Positions 18,558 through 27,140 are shown, counted from the first letter of the stretch. The stretch is 64,000 nt of DNA from Saprospiraceae bacterium UBA1994 (GCA_002335865.1 DDCY01000032.1:47212-111211); one strand, 5' to 3'. The notes: generated from the letters alone by a model not told the origin. Translations and numbers: made by a program.

Positions 18558-19343
18558 TTATCGTTTTGGATGAGTTTCGTCAAAACCATTAACTGTTGTA
18601 TTCATAGAATGCACCGCGTGCGATAACTCAGCAACTAGTGTAGGGTCATTTTCTATAGCATTACCTACTACAATCATATCTGCTCCGGCTTGCACATTAG
18701 CCAATGCTTTTTCCGGAGTTTTTATGCCTCCACCGATTATAAGTGGGATATTAATATTATTTCTAACTGCAGAAATCATAGACTCGGGTATAGGTGTCTG
18801 AGCACCACTTCCAGCATCCATATAGATCATTTTTAGGCCTAATAACTCTCCAGCCATAGCAGTACACACGGCGATATCATTCTTATCTCGAGGGATAGGA
18901 TTGGTATTGCTCATATAGCTTACTGTAGTGGCAGCTCCACCATCTATCAGCATATATCCAGTAGACATGATCTCTAATGAACTCTTACGTAGAAATGGTG
19001 CAGTAATGACATGTTTTCCTATTAATAATTCGGCATTACGACCTGAAATTAGAGAAAGAAATAGTAAAGCATCGGCCTTATTACTTAGTTGAAATGAATT
19101 TCCTGGGAAAAGTATCTGTGGAATATTGCAAAGCTCTCTGATACCGACTAATACTTTGTCGAGCATATCATTTACAATGAGACTACCACCTATAAAGAAG
19201 TAATCTACATTGGCATCCATTGCATTTTGAAGAATGGTATCTAGTTTTCCCAATCTTAATTGATCAGGATCGATAAGTATAGCAAATTTATTTTGCCCCT
19301 TAGCTTTTGCTTCTTGTATTTGACTGTATAAGTTAGTATTCAT
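18558..19343 (-). CDS. geranylgeranylglyceryl/heptaprenylglyceryl phosphate synthase (GGGP synthase family)
   Basis: The 261-residue TIM-barrel protein has FAILIDPDQ at the start, DYFFIGGSLIV, LIDGGAATTVSYMSNT, MDAGSGAQTPIP and LIIGGGIKTPEKA with VVGNAIEND at the phosphate-binding end. These match group II GGGP synthases, which join a polyprenyl diphosphate to glycerol-1-phosphate, the first committed step of ether-lipid synthesis. In Archaea it is essential. Bacteroidota carry homologues whose product and role are less settled. No G1P dehydrogenase gene is nearby. It precedes rsgA on the same strand and has a TACCTTTG -7 element upstream. Confidence 0.9.
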   Translation of the reverse strand: MNTNLYSQIQEAKAKGQNKFAILIDPDQLRLGKLDTILQNAMDANVDYFFIGGSLIVNDMLDKVLVGIRELCNIPQILFPGNSFQLSNKADALLFLSLISGRNAELLIGKHVITAPFLRKSSLEIMSTGYMLIDGGAATTVSYMSNTNPIPRDKNDIAVCTAMAGELLGLKMIYMDAGSGAQTPIPESMISAVRNNINIPLIIGGGIKTPEKALANVQAGADMIVVGNAIENDPTLVAELSHAVHSMNTTVNGFDETHPKR

Positions 19344-19369
19344 ATATGCTATTTAGCGCTTGCTACTAT

Positions 19370-19377
19370 CAAAGGTA
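19370..19377 (-). promoter_or_regulatory. candidate -7 promoter element for GGGP synthase
   Basis: On the minus strand this is TACCTTTG, a full match to TAnnTTTG, 26 bp upstream of the GGGP synthase start codon. A -33 TTTG box was not seen at 17-20 bp, so support is from one box only. Confidence 0.45.
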
Positions 19378-19642
19378 GTGATAATGAAGTGATTTATGAA
19401 TCAGTGTTAAATTGAGTTAGAAGTACTCGTCTTAATACGATTAATTTTTTTAGTACATCTTCTTTATAAAGTGGTGTGAAATAAGCTCATAAAATGCGGA
19501 TTTTTTAGCAATTGGTAGAAGACCTAGCTGTTAGTTGCAGTTAGGTGACTTGTGAAAGTAATACATATGTTCATTTCCATTCAACTAATATCTAACCCAA
19601 ATCAATTTATTATAATAGAGCGAAATACTCCATCTTTACACC

Positions 19643-20407
19643 ATGCAAGGTTATAATATTAAGATCCAGCAGTTCGAAGGTCCATTTGATCTATTACTTT
19701 TCTTTATAGAGAGAGACGAGCTAGATGTTAATAATATTCCGATTTCCAAGATCACTGAAGATTTTCTTAATTATATCAAAGAGTTAGAAAAGCTTAATAT
19801 AGATATAGCTAGTGAATTTATCCTAGTTGCCGCTACCCTTATGCGTATCAAAGCTAAGCTCTTAATTCCTCGTAAAGAAGTAGATGAGGAAGGAAACGAA
19901 ATCGACCCTAGAGAAGAACTCACACAGAAGCTACTAGAGTATAAAAAGTACAAAGAAATTATTGACGAACTGCGTGATATGGAGCAGACGCAGTCTACGA
20001 AGCATGACCGTGGAAATGTATCCAAAGAACTCAAGCAAATTGCAAATAAAGCACTTGTAGACAGTGAGTTAGAATCTTTTGATCTCTTTAAATTACTAAA
20101 GACTTATCAGAAGGTATTAGATAAGTTTGAAAATAGAAAGAGGGAAGTAGTGCATGAGATTGTAAGCTATAATTATACGATCGAAAATCAACAAGCTCAT
20201 ATTATCAAGAAGATATCTGTGGGCACAAGATCTACATTCACTGCAATCTTCGAAGGACTCGAAAATAGGGTTCATGCCATCGTGACTTTCTTGGCATTGT
20301 TAGAGCTGCTTAATCTCCAAAGAGTGGTGATTACTCAAGGCGAAGGATTTAATAATTTTTGGATAAATTGTTATGTTCCCTCTGTTGATGGAGATGAGGA
20401 AGAGTAG
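19643..20407 (+). CDS. scpA: segregation and condensation protein A
   Basis: The 254-residue protein is ScpA, the kleisin of the bacterial SMC condensin complex. The N-terminal domain has IQQFEGPFDLLLFFIERDELDV and ISKITEDFLNYI, which bind the SMC neck. The middle is charged and helical (about 85-180). The C-terminal winged helix (about 200-250) has AIFEGLENRVHAIVTFLALLELL, which binds the SMC head. The family usually has 240-280 residues. The scpB partner is not next to it. The gene is monocistronic with a 466-bp gap after it. Confidence 0.94.
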   Translation: MQGYNIKIQQFEGPFDLLLFFIERDELDVNNIPISKITEDFLNYIKELEKLNIDIASEFILVAATLMRIKAKLLIPRKEVDEEGNEIDPREELTQKLLEYKKYKEIIDELRDMEQTQSTKHDRGNVSKELKQIANKALVDSELESFDLFKLLKTYQKVLDKFENRKREVVHEIVSYNYTIENQQAHIIKKISVGTRSTFTAIFEGLENRVHAIVTFLALLELLNLQRVVITQGEGFNNFWINCYVPSVDGDEEE

Positions 20408-20791
20408 GTAAATTTTGTCTTTGATTTCTTAAAATCTGATTTATTTTAAGGAAATACTTTTACTTATTTTCTCATTACTCGACAGCCTATTTATCATCTT
20501 AAAGTTAGACATCAGTACATTTTTTAAAGGGAATAGCCTAAGTTAAAAACTGAAGATTAGAACTCAAAATGCCAAGATTGTCGACTTTATCATGTAGACA
20601 TATAGAAATCTGTCTTAATGCATGGCTAAAAATAGTCGATCATAGATGTATTATCACTTATATGTTACCACGTGGATACTAAGCTATTAATACATTTTGA
20701 AATATATCACTTGTAACATAATTAATTGATAAACAGAACTTTACGTTCGTATTACTTTAATTTTAATATCAGTTAATTAGTTCAAAAAAAG
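20408..20791. other. intergenic spacer upstream of the TPR gene
   Basis: About 380 bp after scpA contain no ORF or RNA that I can support. Short T-rich runs near 20440-20480 could end the scpA transcript, but no strong hairpin is visible. The promoter region proper of the TPR gene starts at the palindrome at 20792. Confidence 0.3.
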
Positions 20792-20810
20792 GTAGTTTAG
20801 ACTAAACTAC
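20792..20810. promoter_or_regulatory. perfect 19-bp palindrome, candidate operator
   Basis: GTAGTTTAGACTAAACTAC has perfect 9-bp arms around one central base. It ends 16 bp before the putative -7 box (20827-20834) of the TPR gene, which is the place of a -33 box. A bound dimer would block RNA polymerase or replace the -33 contact. No T tract follows, so it is not a terminator. The binding protein is unknown. Confidence 0.55.
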
Positions 20811-20826
20811 GTGACTATTATTTACT

Positions 20827-20834
20827 TATATTTG
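20827..20834 (+). promoter_or_regulatory. candidate -7 promoter element for the TPR gene
   Basis: TATATTTG matches TAnnTTTG 39 bp before the start codon. The -33 position is occupied by the palindrome at 20792-20810 and lacks TTTG, so the promoter may need an activator. That last point is inference. Confidence 0.5.
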
Positions 20835-20872
20835 ACCTGTTGTAATTTTACCCATACTACACTAACCAACCT

Positions 20873-22294
20873 ATGGAACAAAGAACAAAACAGGATAGTA
20901 CTTTATTCGATCTTGTTTCGCAATTTGAATCATTGTCAGAAATTGGCAACTTGGACCACCTTAATGAAAAAACGATCTACCAATTAGTTTTCCATTACGA
21001 AAGAGAATCCATGTTCGAGCAGGCACTTGATATTGTCGAGATTGCTCTCAGCCGTTATGAATACAGGTCTGAATTTTATATCATCAAAGCTAGAATATTG
21101 TTGGAGCTAGGAATACTTGATCTATGTGTCAAGTCTCTAGATCATGCTCAATCTATTGCCCCTTACGAAACAGAAGTAACGCTCCTCAGAGCTAAAGTGC
21201 TTTGTCAATTAGGAAGTTGCGAAGATGGGCTAGCGATTCTAGAGCCACTTAAAGATGTAGTGAGCAATGATGACTTGATGAAGATATTTCTTACTGAGGC
21301 ATATATCTATGACATGATGGATGACTATACTACAGTTGTCGAAAAATTGCGAATAGTACTATACAATGACCCATTACAAGACGAAGCATTAAGTATGCTT
21401 TGGAACGCTCTAGATATGTTCAGAGCGTATGATACTAGTATACAGATTACAGAGGAGCTCTTAGATCTGAATCCATATAATTACATGGCTTGGTATATAC
21501 TAGGTCAGTCTTTTGCGGCGAACTCTGAATATGAAAAAGCAGTAGCAGCCATGGAGTATTCTTTTATAATCAATAGCGGTTATGAAACTGGATATCTGGA
21601 GTGTGCAGACTTATGTATGAATATGTGTAGATATGCTGAAGCGTTAAGAATCTTTAAAGAGTACGTGCACCAATTTGGTACAAACTCTGATATATTGTTA
21701 TTGATGGCACAATGTCAGGCTAAGTTAGGGGATCATACATCTGCCAAACTGAATCTGCTCAAGGCAGTGAAAAGAGAAAAGTCTAACGACGTCATCTACT
21801 TTCTGTTAGGTGAGTGCTACAGTAAAGATGGCAGTTGGTACAAAGCAATTGCTACTTACCACAAAGCCATAGATATAGACGATACAATAGAGGATTACTA
21901 TTTGGCCTTGGCTAAAGCATTTGTAGAAGTAGAAGATTATAACAAAGCGACTATAAATTTCCAGATAGCTACAGATATTGATCCATGTAATAATATCATA
22001 TGGTCAGAGTACGTAACTTTCCTCATCAAACTAGGACTTTACGAAGAGTCTGACAGATTGCTAGAAGAGGCATTTAATTGTGCTTTCGGAGGTGATATGT
22101 TATATTGTCATGCGATTACTTCATTTTTCTTGAGAAATAAGGAAAAAGGATTGAGGCTTTTAGAAGAAGCACTGTTAGAGGACTTTGGTAATCACAAACT
22201 TATATTTAAGTTGGCTCCAGAATTAGAAGTCGAAAGGGATATCGTGGCAATGATAAGATATTTTAAAGGAGAGGCTACTTTTCAGGAAGTTTAA
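20873..22294 (+). CDS. tetratricopeptide-repeat protein
   Basis: The 473-residue protein is made of about 11-12 TPR-type helix pairs from about residue 35 to 460. Clear repeats are ALDIVEIALSRYEYRSEFYIIKA, TEELLDLNPYNYMAWYILGQSF and AIATYHKAIDIDDTIEDYYLALAKA. There is no signal peptide or membrane segment, so it should be a cytoplasmic scaffold. The partner is not evident. It has its own promoter region with a perfect palindrome and ends in a strong terminator, so it is probably a single-gene unit under specific control. Codon use is like its neighbours. Confidence 0.88.
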   Translation: MEQRTKQDSTLFDLVSQFESLSEIGNLDHLNEKTIYQLVFHYERESMFEQALDIVEIALSRYEYRSEFYIIKARILLELGILDLCVKSLDHAQSIAPYETEVTLLRAKVLCQLGSCEDGLAILEPLKDVVSNDDLMKIFLTEAYIYDMMDDYTTVVEKLRIVLYNDPLQDEALSMLWNALDMFRAYDTSIQITEELLDLNPYNYMAWYILGQSFAANSEYEKAVAAMEYSFIINSGYETGYLECADLCMNMCRYAEALRIFKEYVHQFGTNSDILLLMAQCQAKLGDHTSAKLNLLKAVKREKSNDVIYFLLGECYSKDGSWYKAIATYHKAIDIDDTIEDYYLALAKAFVEVEDYNKATINFQIATDIDPCNNIIWSEYVTFLIKLGLYEESDRLLEEAFNCAFGGDMLYCHAITSFFLRNKEKGLRLLEEALLEDFGNHKLIFKLAPELEVERDIVAMIRYFKGEATFQEV

Positions 22295-22364
22295 GAGTTG
22301 CTATAATATTGAGATCTAAAATAATACTATACTTAAAAGTCACTGTTAGACTTGTAAAATTTAT

Positions 22365-22396
22365 AAAAGCAACCTTATGTAGGGTTGCTTTTTTTA
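22365..22396 (+). terminator. intrinsic terminator of the TPR gene
   Basis: AAAAGCAACC and GGTTGCTTTT form a 10-bp stem with an 8-nt loop followed by a run of seven T residues. It begins 70 bp after the TPR gene stop. Confidence 0.85.
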
Positions 22397-22461
22397 AATA
22401 ATATCTTAGTGATAATTAAGAATATAAATCGCAATGATGTTTTTCGTTTTTACATTGAGTT

Positions 22462-23013
22462 ATGAAGTCAATTATTACAATTTTGTCCATAGTATTTTTT
22501 CTTTTACTAACTCAGTTAGCAGCGGCACAGAAGTTTATTCAACTAGAACTGCCAGGAGATCCGATAGTAAACAAGTATTTTGTAGGTAGTAGTATCGTAT
22601 ATAAACTAATAGATTATCCGAATGAATATTTTAATAAGGTAATCAAGAAGATTGATATCGAAAATGAAATTTTGGTTTTCGACAATGGTTATATAAAAGT
22701 TGTTGAGATAACACATATCAGAAGATTCCGTCCATGGGCCAAGGCGTTAGGCTATTCACTCAATACTTTCGGGGTAGTATGGATTACCTATGGAGTCTTA
22801 GGTGATGTATTCGCAGATGATGATGGATTAGGTGATGAAGGTACTCGATTTGGTTGGGATACGGCTATTATAGGAGGTACAGCCATCCTTACTGGGTGGA
22901 TTATGCGTAAGTGGTTATACAAGAAAGATTATAAACTAGGAAAGCATGCAAGGCTCAGAATGTTAGATATCACTATGCCTACATCAGAGGAGATATATGG
23001 TCGAAAAGAGTAG
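22462..23013 (+). CDS. unknown secreted or membrane-associated protein
   Basis: The 183-residue protein starts with a signal peptide (hydrophobic run to about residue 22, cleavage near AAAQ). The rest has a beta-rich part (about 25-80, with KYFVGSSIVYKLIDYP and IENEILVFDNGYIKVVEITHI) and two weakly hydrophobic stretches with Gly (about 95-145). This looks like a small periplasmic or outer-membrane-facing protein found across Bacteroidota. No catalytic motif is seen. It converges with the barrel protein gene, with 4 bp between stop codons. Confidence 0.65.
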   Translation: MKSIITILSIVFFLLLTQLAAAQKFIQLELPGDPIVNKYFVGSSIVYKLIDYPNEYFNKVIKKIDIENEILVFDNGYIKVVEITHIRRFRPWAKALGYSLNTFGVVWITYGVLGDVFADDDGLGDEGTRFGWDTAIIGGTAILTGWIMRKWLYKKDYKLGKHARLRMLDITMPTSEEIYGRKE

Positions 23014-23017
23014 CGCA

Positions 23018-24607
23018 TTATAAAATATACCTTACACCTAAGTTAAGACTAAGATTATTGATAAGATCATTATTTGGTCCTATGCCGTTGGAGAATGAAT
23101 GGACACTGAACTCGGGTCTTAGTGTAAAGGTTGTACTCTCACTTAGTTGTCTATGTAACCCAAAACTGACATCTGTAGTCATATAAATATTCTCTTTGAG
23201 TGATCCATTTTCAAATATACCATCATGAAGTGGTTTGTCATTTAGATCAGAATAAGGTTGTCTACCATAAATTGTAGATACTGGTTGACCATCTCTACTT
23301 ATAAGCGTTTCTATACTATAATTAGAATTCACTACAACGTTTGCACTAGTACCAAAACCAAAATCTAGAGCCCAATTATCTGATTCTGTCATTATATATC
23401 TGAGTCCGGCGGATAGTGATATGATATTAAACTCAATATTGTCTAATGAAGTCTCATATAAAGTGAGTGCAGGATTACCAGTAAGTTCTTGAATGATACG
23501 CGGCTCGTAGGCTCTATTGGAGTAACCTAATCCTATAGAAAACTCTTTCTTTCCTTTTTTGACGCTATATTCTAAACCTGCAGAGTATCCGATACCGAAA
23601 GTTCTATACCCCTCAGTTTTATACACATCATCGAATGGGCTATTTACCAAGTTATTATCAAGACCAACGTAAACGAAAATTGATTTTTCAGTTTTAGTGC
23701 TTGGATAGATGATATGTGGTGTATATCGTGCGGCTATATCTATAGATTTATGGATGTAGGGTTGATCAGAAGAAAGATTACTCATTTGTCGCATCGAAAT
23801 AGCAGCAAAATTGATTAGACCAGATGCCTTGGATAATATATATGCTTTTTGTGATGCTTCCACATCAATTGTGACATCTGTTATCGGTGAGACTAATACA
23901 TAGCTGTTAGGAGGTGTAGTTAAGGTTACCTCACTATTATTACTTTCCGATGCTGAAGTAATGGTGGTTATTAGATTAGTATTCTTTACAGTAATAGGGG
24001 TAGTGATTGTTTCATTATTAGAAGCTCTACTAACTGAAGATGACACTATTGATTTTTTTTGAGTTCTAGCTTTTGTCTTTAAGGTCTCAGAAACTGGTTC
24101 TCGTGTACTATTCTGAATGTTATCATCTAGGCTAGCATAAATCATAGGCTTCTCCACCTCAAAAGTACTAGGTAGGTACTTATAGAGATTATTAGCTGAG
24201 AGGAGTAGTATGAATAAGAGACCTAATTCTATGACTTTAAAACCTATAATGTTGTTGTTTCTTTGCTTTTGGAATTCCAAAGAGTCATGCAGCAGTTCCC
24301 AATGGTCCTGTCTGTATGGAGCACGCATTTTGTTCATCTCCTCAGAGACTTTATCATCTAGCATATCATCTGTAAGCTGATCTTTATATAGCATTTGCTC
24401 AAATGTAGACCAATCACTTGCAAGGCCAGAGGTTGTTATACTTGCGAGTTTCTGTTTAATAGAGCTGTCAAGATCTTCTGCACTAATGGCATTGGACATT
24501 TGCGCTTTATCGAGTTTGTGCTCAAATACAGACCAATCGCTATTGCTAGGCGTAGCCATATTGTTAAGCTTGCGCTTCAGGATGTCGTCAAATTGCTTAT
24601 TTATCAT
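23018..24607 (-). CDS. repeat-TM-linker-beta-barrel protein coupled to an ECF sigma factor (putative trans-envelope anti-sigma)
   Basis: The 529-residue protein has a layered design. Residues 6-36, 46-77 and 83-113 are three diverged copies of a motif with KLxxM/I, a DW or DHW pair, and F/L-E/H-xxL ending in Gln. Residues 125-146 form one hydrophobic helix (IELGLLFILLLSANNLYKYL). Residues 150-260 are Ser/Thr/Asn-rich, a likely periplasmic linker. From about 305 to the end, alternating strands with Gly/Tyr/Asn turns end in LNLGVRYIL, as in outer-membrane barrels. The start codon overlaps the sigma gene stop (ATGA), so translation is coupled. By analogy with anti-sigma factors the cytoplasmic repeats may bind sigma. 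The single-chain link to a barrel is inferred. Confidence 0.75.
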   Translation of the reverse strand: MINKQFDDILKRKLNNMATPSNSDWSVFEHKLDKAQMSNAISAEDLDSSIKQKLASITTSGLASDWSTFEQMLYKDQLTDDMLDDKVSEEMNKMRAPYRQDHWELLHDSLEFQKQRNNNIIGFKVIELGLLFILLLSANNLYKYLPSTFEVEKPMIYASLDDNIQNSTREPVSETLKTKARTQKKSIVSSSVSRASNNETITTPITVKNTNLITTITSASESNNSEVTLTTPPNSYVLVSPITDVTIDVEASQKAYILSKASGLINFAAISMRQMSNLSSDQPYIHKSIDIAARYTPHIIYPSTKTEKSIFVYVGLDNNLVNSPFDDVYKTEGYRTFGIGYSAGLEYSVKKGKKEFSIGLGYSNRAYEPRIIQELTGNPALTLYETSLDNIEFNIISLSAGLRYIMTESDNWALDFGFGTSANVVVNSNYSIETLISRDGQPVSTIYGRQPYSDLNDKPLHDGIFENGSLKENIYMTTDVSFGLHRQLSESTTFTLRPEFSVHSFSNGIGPNNDLINNLSLNLGVRYIL

Positions 24608-25155
24608 AGTTTCTTCGACAGTATTATCGCTTTCAGTTTTGTTCTTGCTTTGACGAGATTAGATCTAGAAGTACTTTCGGTTATTCCAAGCTGCTCTGAT
24701 ACCTCTCTATGTGAGTATCCCTCTATCACATATAAGTTAAACACTGATCTATAGGCAAAAGTTAGCTGTTGGAGACATTCTAGTATCTCGTTTGCTGACA
24801 TTTGACTTACTACATCCGGCGTATTGCTACTTAGACCGTAAGCTGTCTCTAAGTCTTCCGTTCTTTTTCGGCTTCTCTTACGATAATAGTCGATGGCCGT
24901 GTTGATCATGATTCTCCTGATCCAGGCTGATAGTGATGTTCCGGCTTTGTATTTCGATATATGTCTAAATACTTTGATGAATCCCTCATGCAATATATCG
25001 AGAGAATCGTTGCTATTATTAGAGTATCGTTTACATACAGTTACCATAATAGGATAGTGATCTTCATACAGCTTTTGTTGCGCCCATTTTTCGTTACGGA
25101 TGCAAGCAGCTATGAAATCCTGTTCATTATGTTGTATGTCTATTACAAAATCCAT
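24604..25155 (-). CDS. ECF-type RNA polymerase sigma-70 factor
   Basis: The 183-residue protein has sigma region 2 (about 30-95), with SNDSLDILHEGFIKVFRHI and SLSAWIRRIMINTAIDYYRK, and region 4 (about 125-180) with AYRSVFNLYVIEGYSHREV and ITESTSRSNLVKARTKL. This is the two-domain ECF layout, without region 3. It should direct RNA polymerase to a small regulon when freed from its inhibitor. The next gene overlaps it by 4 bp and is the likely inhibitor or sensor. No TAnnTTTG promoter was seen directly upstream, which would fit expression from its own sigma-specific promoter. Confidence 0.93.
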   Translation of the reverse strand: MDFVIDIQHNEQDFIAACIRNEKWAQQKLYEDHYPIMVTVCKRYSNNSNDSLDILHEGFIKVFRHISKYKAGTSLSAWIRRIMINTAIDYYRKRSRKRTEDLETAYGLSSNTPDVVSQMSANEILECLQQLTFAYRSVFNLYVIEGYSHREVSEQLGITESTSRSNLVKARTKLKAIILSKKL

Positions 25156-25309
25156 TTTTAAATATATCTCTTACCGATTAACTTTCATAAGATATCTTCT
25201 TGAATTAACGATTTTTTAGTCTTTTAGCTGCTTTTCTTAACACATTTATTTTGTTACTCTCAGGTGGGTAAAGAGATGATTTGATTTAGTCCATCCCAAG
25301 TATTAGCCA

Positions 25310-25317
25310 TATCTTTG
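25310..25317 (+). promoter_or_regulatory. candidate -7 promoter element
   Basis: TATCTTTG matches TAnnTTTG 41 bp before the start of the following secreted-protein gene. A TTTG at 25280-25283 is 26 bp upstream, longer than the usual spacing, so confidence is modest. Confidence 0.42.
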
Positions 25318-25358
25318 CATCACATAATTGATCATTACTTTACATATAGATTGTTATT

Positions 25359-26801
25359 ATGAGATTCATTTTGTTTTTGCTTTCATTCATACTTATCCAT
25401 TCAAGTACTGTAGCACAGCTGACTAATAGTACAGAGAGTAAAAAGGTAGAAGCACTTAATAATTATGTGTTTTTTGCTAATGAATGTGCACATGGAATGT
25501 TGATCGTACACGGTTTGCTCTACAGATTTAATCAAGATCTGAATAAGAAAATAGATATGGACTCATACCAAGTGAATTTCTATTCTAATAAGGATCTACC
25601 AGCGGATATTTTCGATAATACGTGGTTTTATGATATAGCTCCCTATGACTGGCATAAGATGGCCGAAATAATGAGTAGCGTTTTGCCAGCCGCTAGTGCT
25701 CGTGAGCTAAATTTACATGCAGATCAACTGAAGATAATAGTAGTAGACATTAATTCACTAAGATTTAGTTTGGAGAAGCTGATAGCAGCAGATATGAATA
25801 ATCAAGATAATGTACTAGCTGTATATAATGAGTTGGAAAGAGCGACTACGCTATTTAATGATTTCCATACTCAGCAGCAGAAACTTAGACTTGGTATAGA
25901 TAAAGTGTATTATAAAATTAAATCATCTCTAGATATAGAGTTTCCAAATCTGATCTCTACGATGGATAACGCTTATCGTGTCTCACTAGCAATAATGAAT
26001 ACATTGCATGCCAAGACTGATGAAGGGTTGAGTGAAAAAATTGAAAAACTAAATACAGCACAAGCTAATCTGAAAGCCACTTCATTAGAGAGTTATAATA
26101 GTACTAGATTATTAAGCAGAGAAGTAAAGGGTCATTATAAAAATCTACGATCTCAGGCAGAAAAATTTTCTCAAGGGACTAATGACTTTTATTATACAGC
26201 AGATGTACCTGCGGAATATAAGATGTATGGCAAGTACTATTATTATTATAATAAAGATCTGATAAGCAAGTTTAATAGATTTGGTATTGGAATTGTATTT
26301 GAGATCAATAGTATACTGGATTATCTTAGGTCTGATCAGCTAAGATATATGGAAGTACCACACTTCTATCAAGTAGTCTATCCTAAGAAAATCGAAAAAG
26401 TAGATCACCTCAGCTCTACTGCTGGGACATTGACTGCTTTGCCTACCAAACTCAAGAATAGAGAAGTTTTAGTAGCTAGCAAGAGTATTAAAGTAGATAG
26501 TAATAAAGTAGTGTTTGAGCTATACGATCATATGATAGAGGATGGAGATATTGTAAGTATCAACTTCAATGGAGATTGGGTAATTGAAAATCGTAAAATT
26601 ACTACCAAACCTTATGAATTAAAAGTACAACTCAATCCAGAAGGTAAGAATTATATTATTCTACACGCAGAGAATGTAGGTCATCGCCCACCTAATACTA
26701 TGGCTGTTTCTTATATGTATAATGGTAACAGAAAACAGATCGTCATGAAAGCCGATCTCAATACAAGTGAGATGATTGAAATTCTACAAGTGAATAAGTA
26801 G
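25359..26801 (+). CDS. unknown secreted protein with helical body and C-terminal beta module
   Basis: The 480-residue protein has a signal peptide (cleavage near VAQL, residue 20). Residues about 30-290 are charged and helical, with several Tyr-rich turns (KYYYYYNKD). The C-terminal 110 residues form a compact beta module: DSNKVVFELYDHMIEDGDIVSI, FNGDWVIENRKIT, VQLNPEGKNYIILHAEN and HRPPNTMAVSY. In Bacteroidota this last module recurs at the ends of secreted and OmpA-linked proteins; that comparison is from memory. The role is unknown. It is a single gene, diverging from the ECF sigma operon across about 200 bp. Confidence 0.6.
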   Translation: MRFILFLLSFILIHSSTVAQLTNSTESKKVEALNNYVFFANECAHGMLIVHGLLYRFNQDLNKKIDMDSYQVNFYSNKDLPADIFDNTWFYDIAPYDWHKMAEIMSSVLPAASARELNLHADQLKIIVVDINSLRFSLEKLIAADMNNQDNVLAVYNELERATTLFNDFHTQQQKLRLGIDKVYYKIKSSLDIEFPNLISTMDNAYRVSLAIMNTLHAKTDEGLSEKIEKLNTAQANLKATSLESYNSTRLLSREVKGHYKNLRSQAEKFSQGTNDFYYTADVPAEYKMYGKYYYYYNKDLISKFNRFGIGIVFEINSILDYLRSDQLRYMEVPHFYQVVYPKKIEKVDHLSSTAGTLTALPTKLKNREVLVASKSIKVDSNKVVFELYDHMIEDGDIVSINFNGDWVIENRKITTKPYELKVQLNPEGKNYIILHAENVGHRPPNTMAVSYMYNGNRKQIVMKADLNTSEMIEILQVNK

Positions 26802-26869
26802 AAATCTATTCCAATCGCTTTATTAGCCGTCCATTAGTTGTATCCTTAGAGTTAGGATTTAGATCTACG

Positions 26870-27029
26870 ATGAAAGTACTTAATAGACCTATTGTTTGGT
26901 CTAATCACATTTGCTTCTTGCACTACTACAAATGAAGGTGATTTCGAATTTGATCTCAGCACGGTCTACAATCAGATTAATTTTGAGAAGCCTGTAGTTG
27001 GGCAAGTTTATACCTTTATTTATTTTTAG
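26870..27029 (+). pseudogene. frameshifted small lipoprotein remnant
   Basis: ATG at 26870 opens MKVLNRP; one base later the frame LFGLITFASC continues with TTTNEGDFEFDLSTV and ends VGQVYTFIYF before TAG at 27027-27029. Joined, these give a lipoprotein signal peptide with lipobox FASC and a short mature part. The single-base shift near codon 8 and the short length indicate a broken, probably truncated lipoprotein gene. No terminator is visible. Confidence 0.45.
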
Positions 27030-27140
27030 GAATATTTAATTTGTATCGCAGACGCTAGATTTTTTAGAGGGATTTTAAGTTGTATAATGACTTATTTTTA
27101 ATTAGAATCTAAATGTATTATCAGCTTAGGGCAGTGCTAT

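Noticed and set aside
19524..19546. Imperfect CCTA/TAGG stem between GGGP synthase and scpA
   Set aside because: Short stem with a G-T pair and no T tract; it could be chance in an AT-rich spacer.
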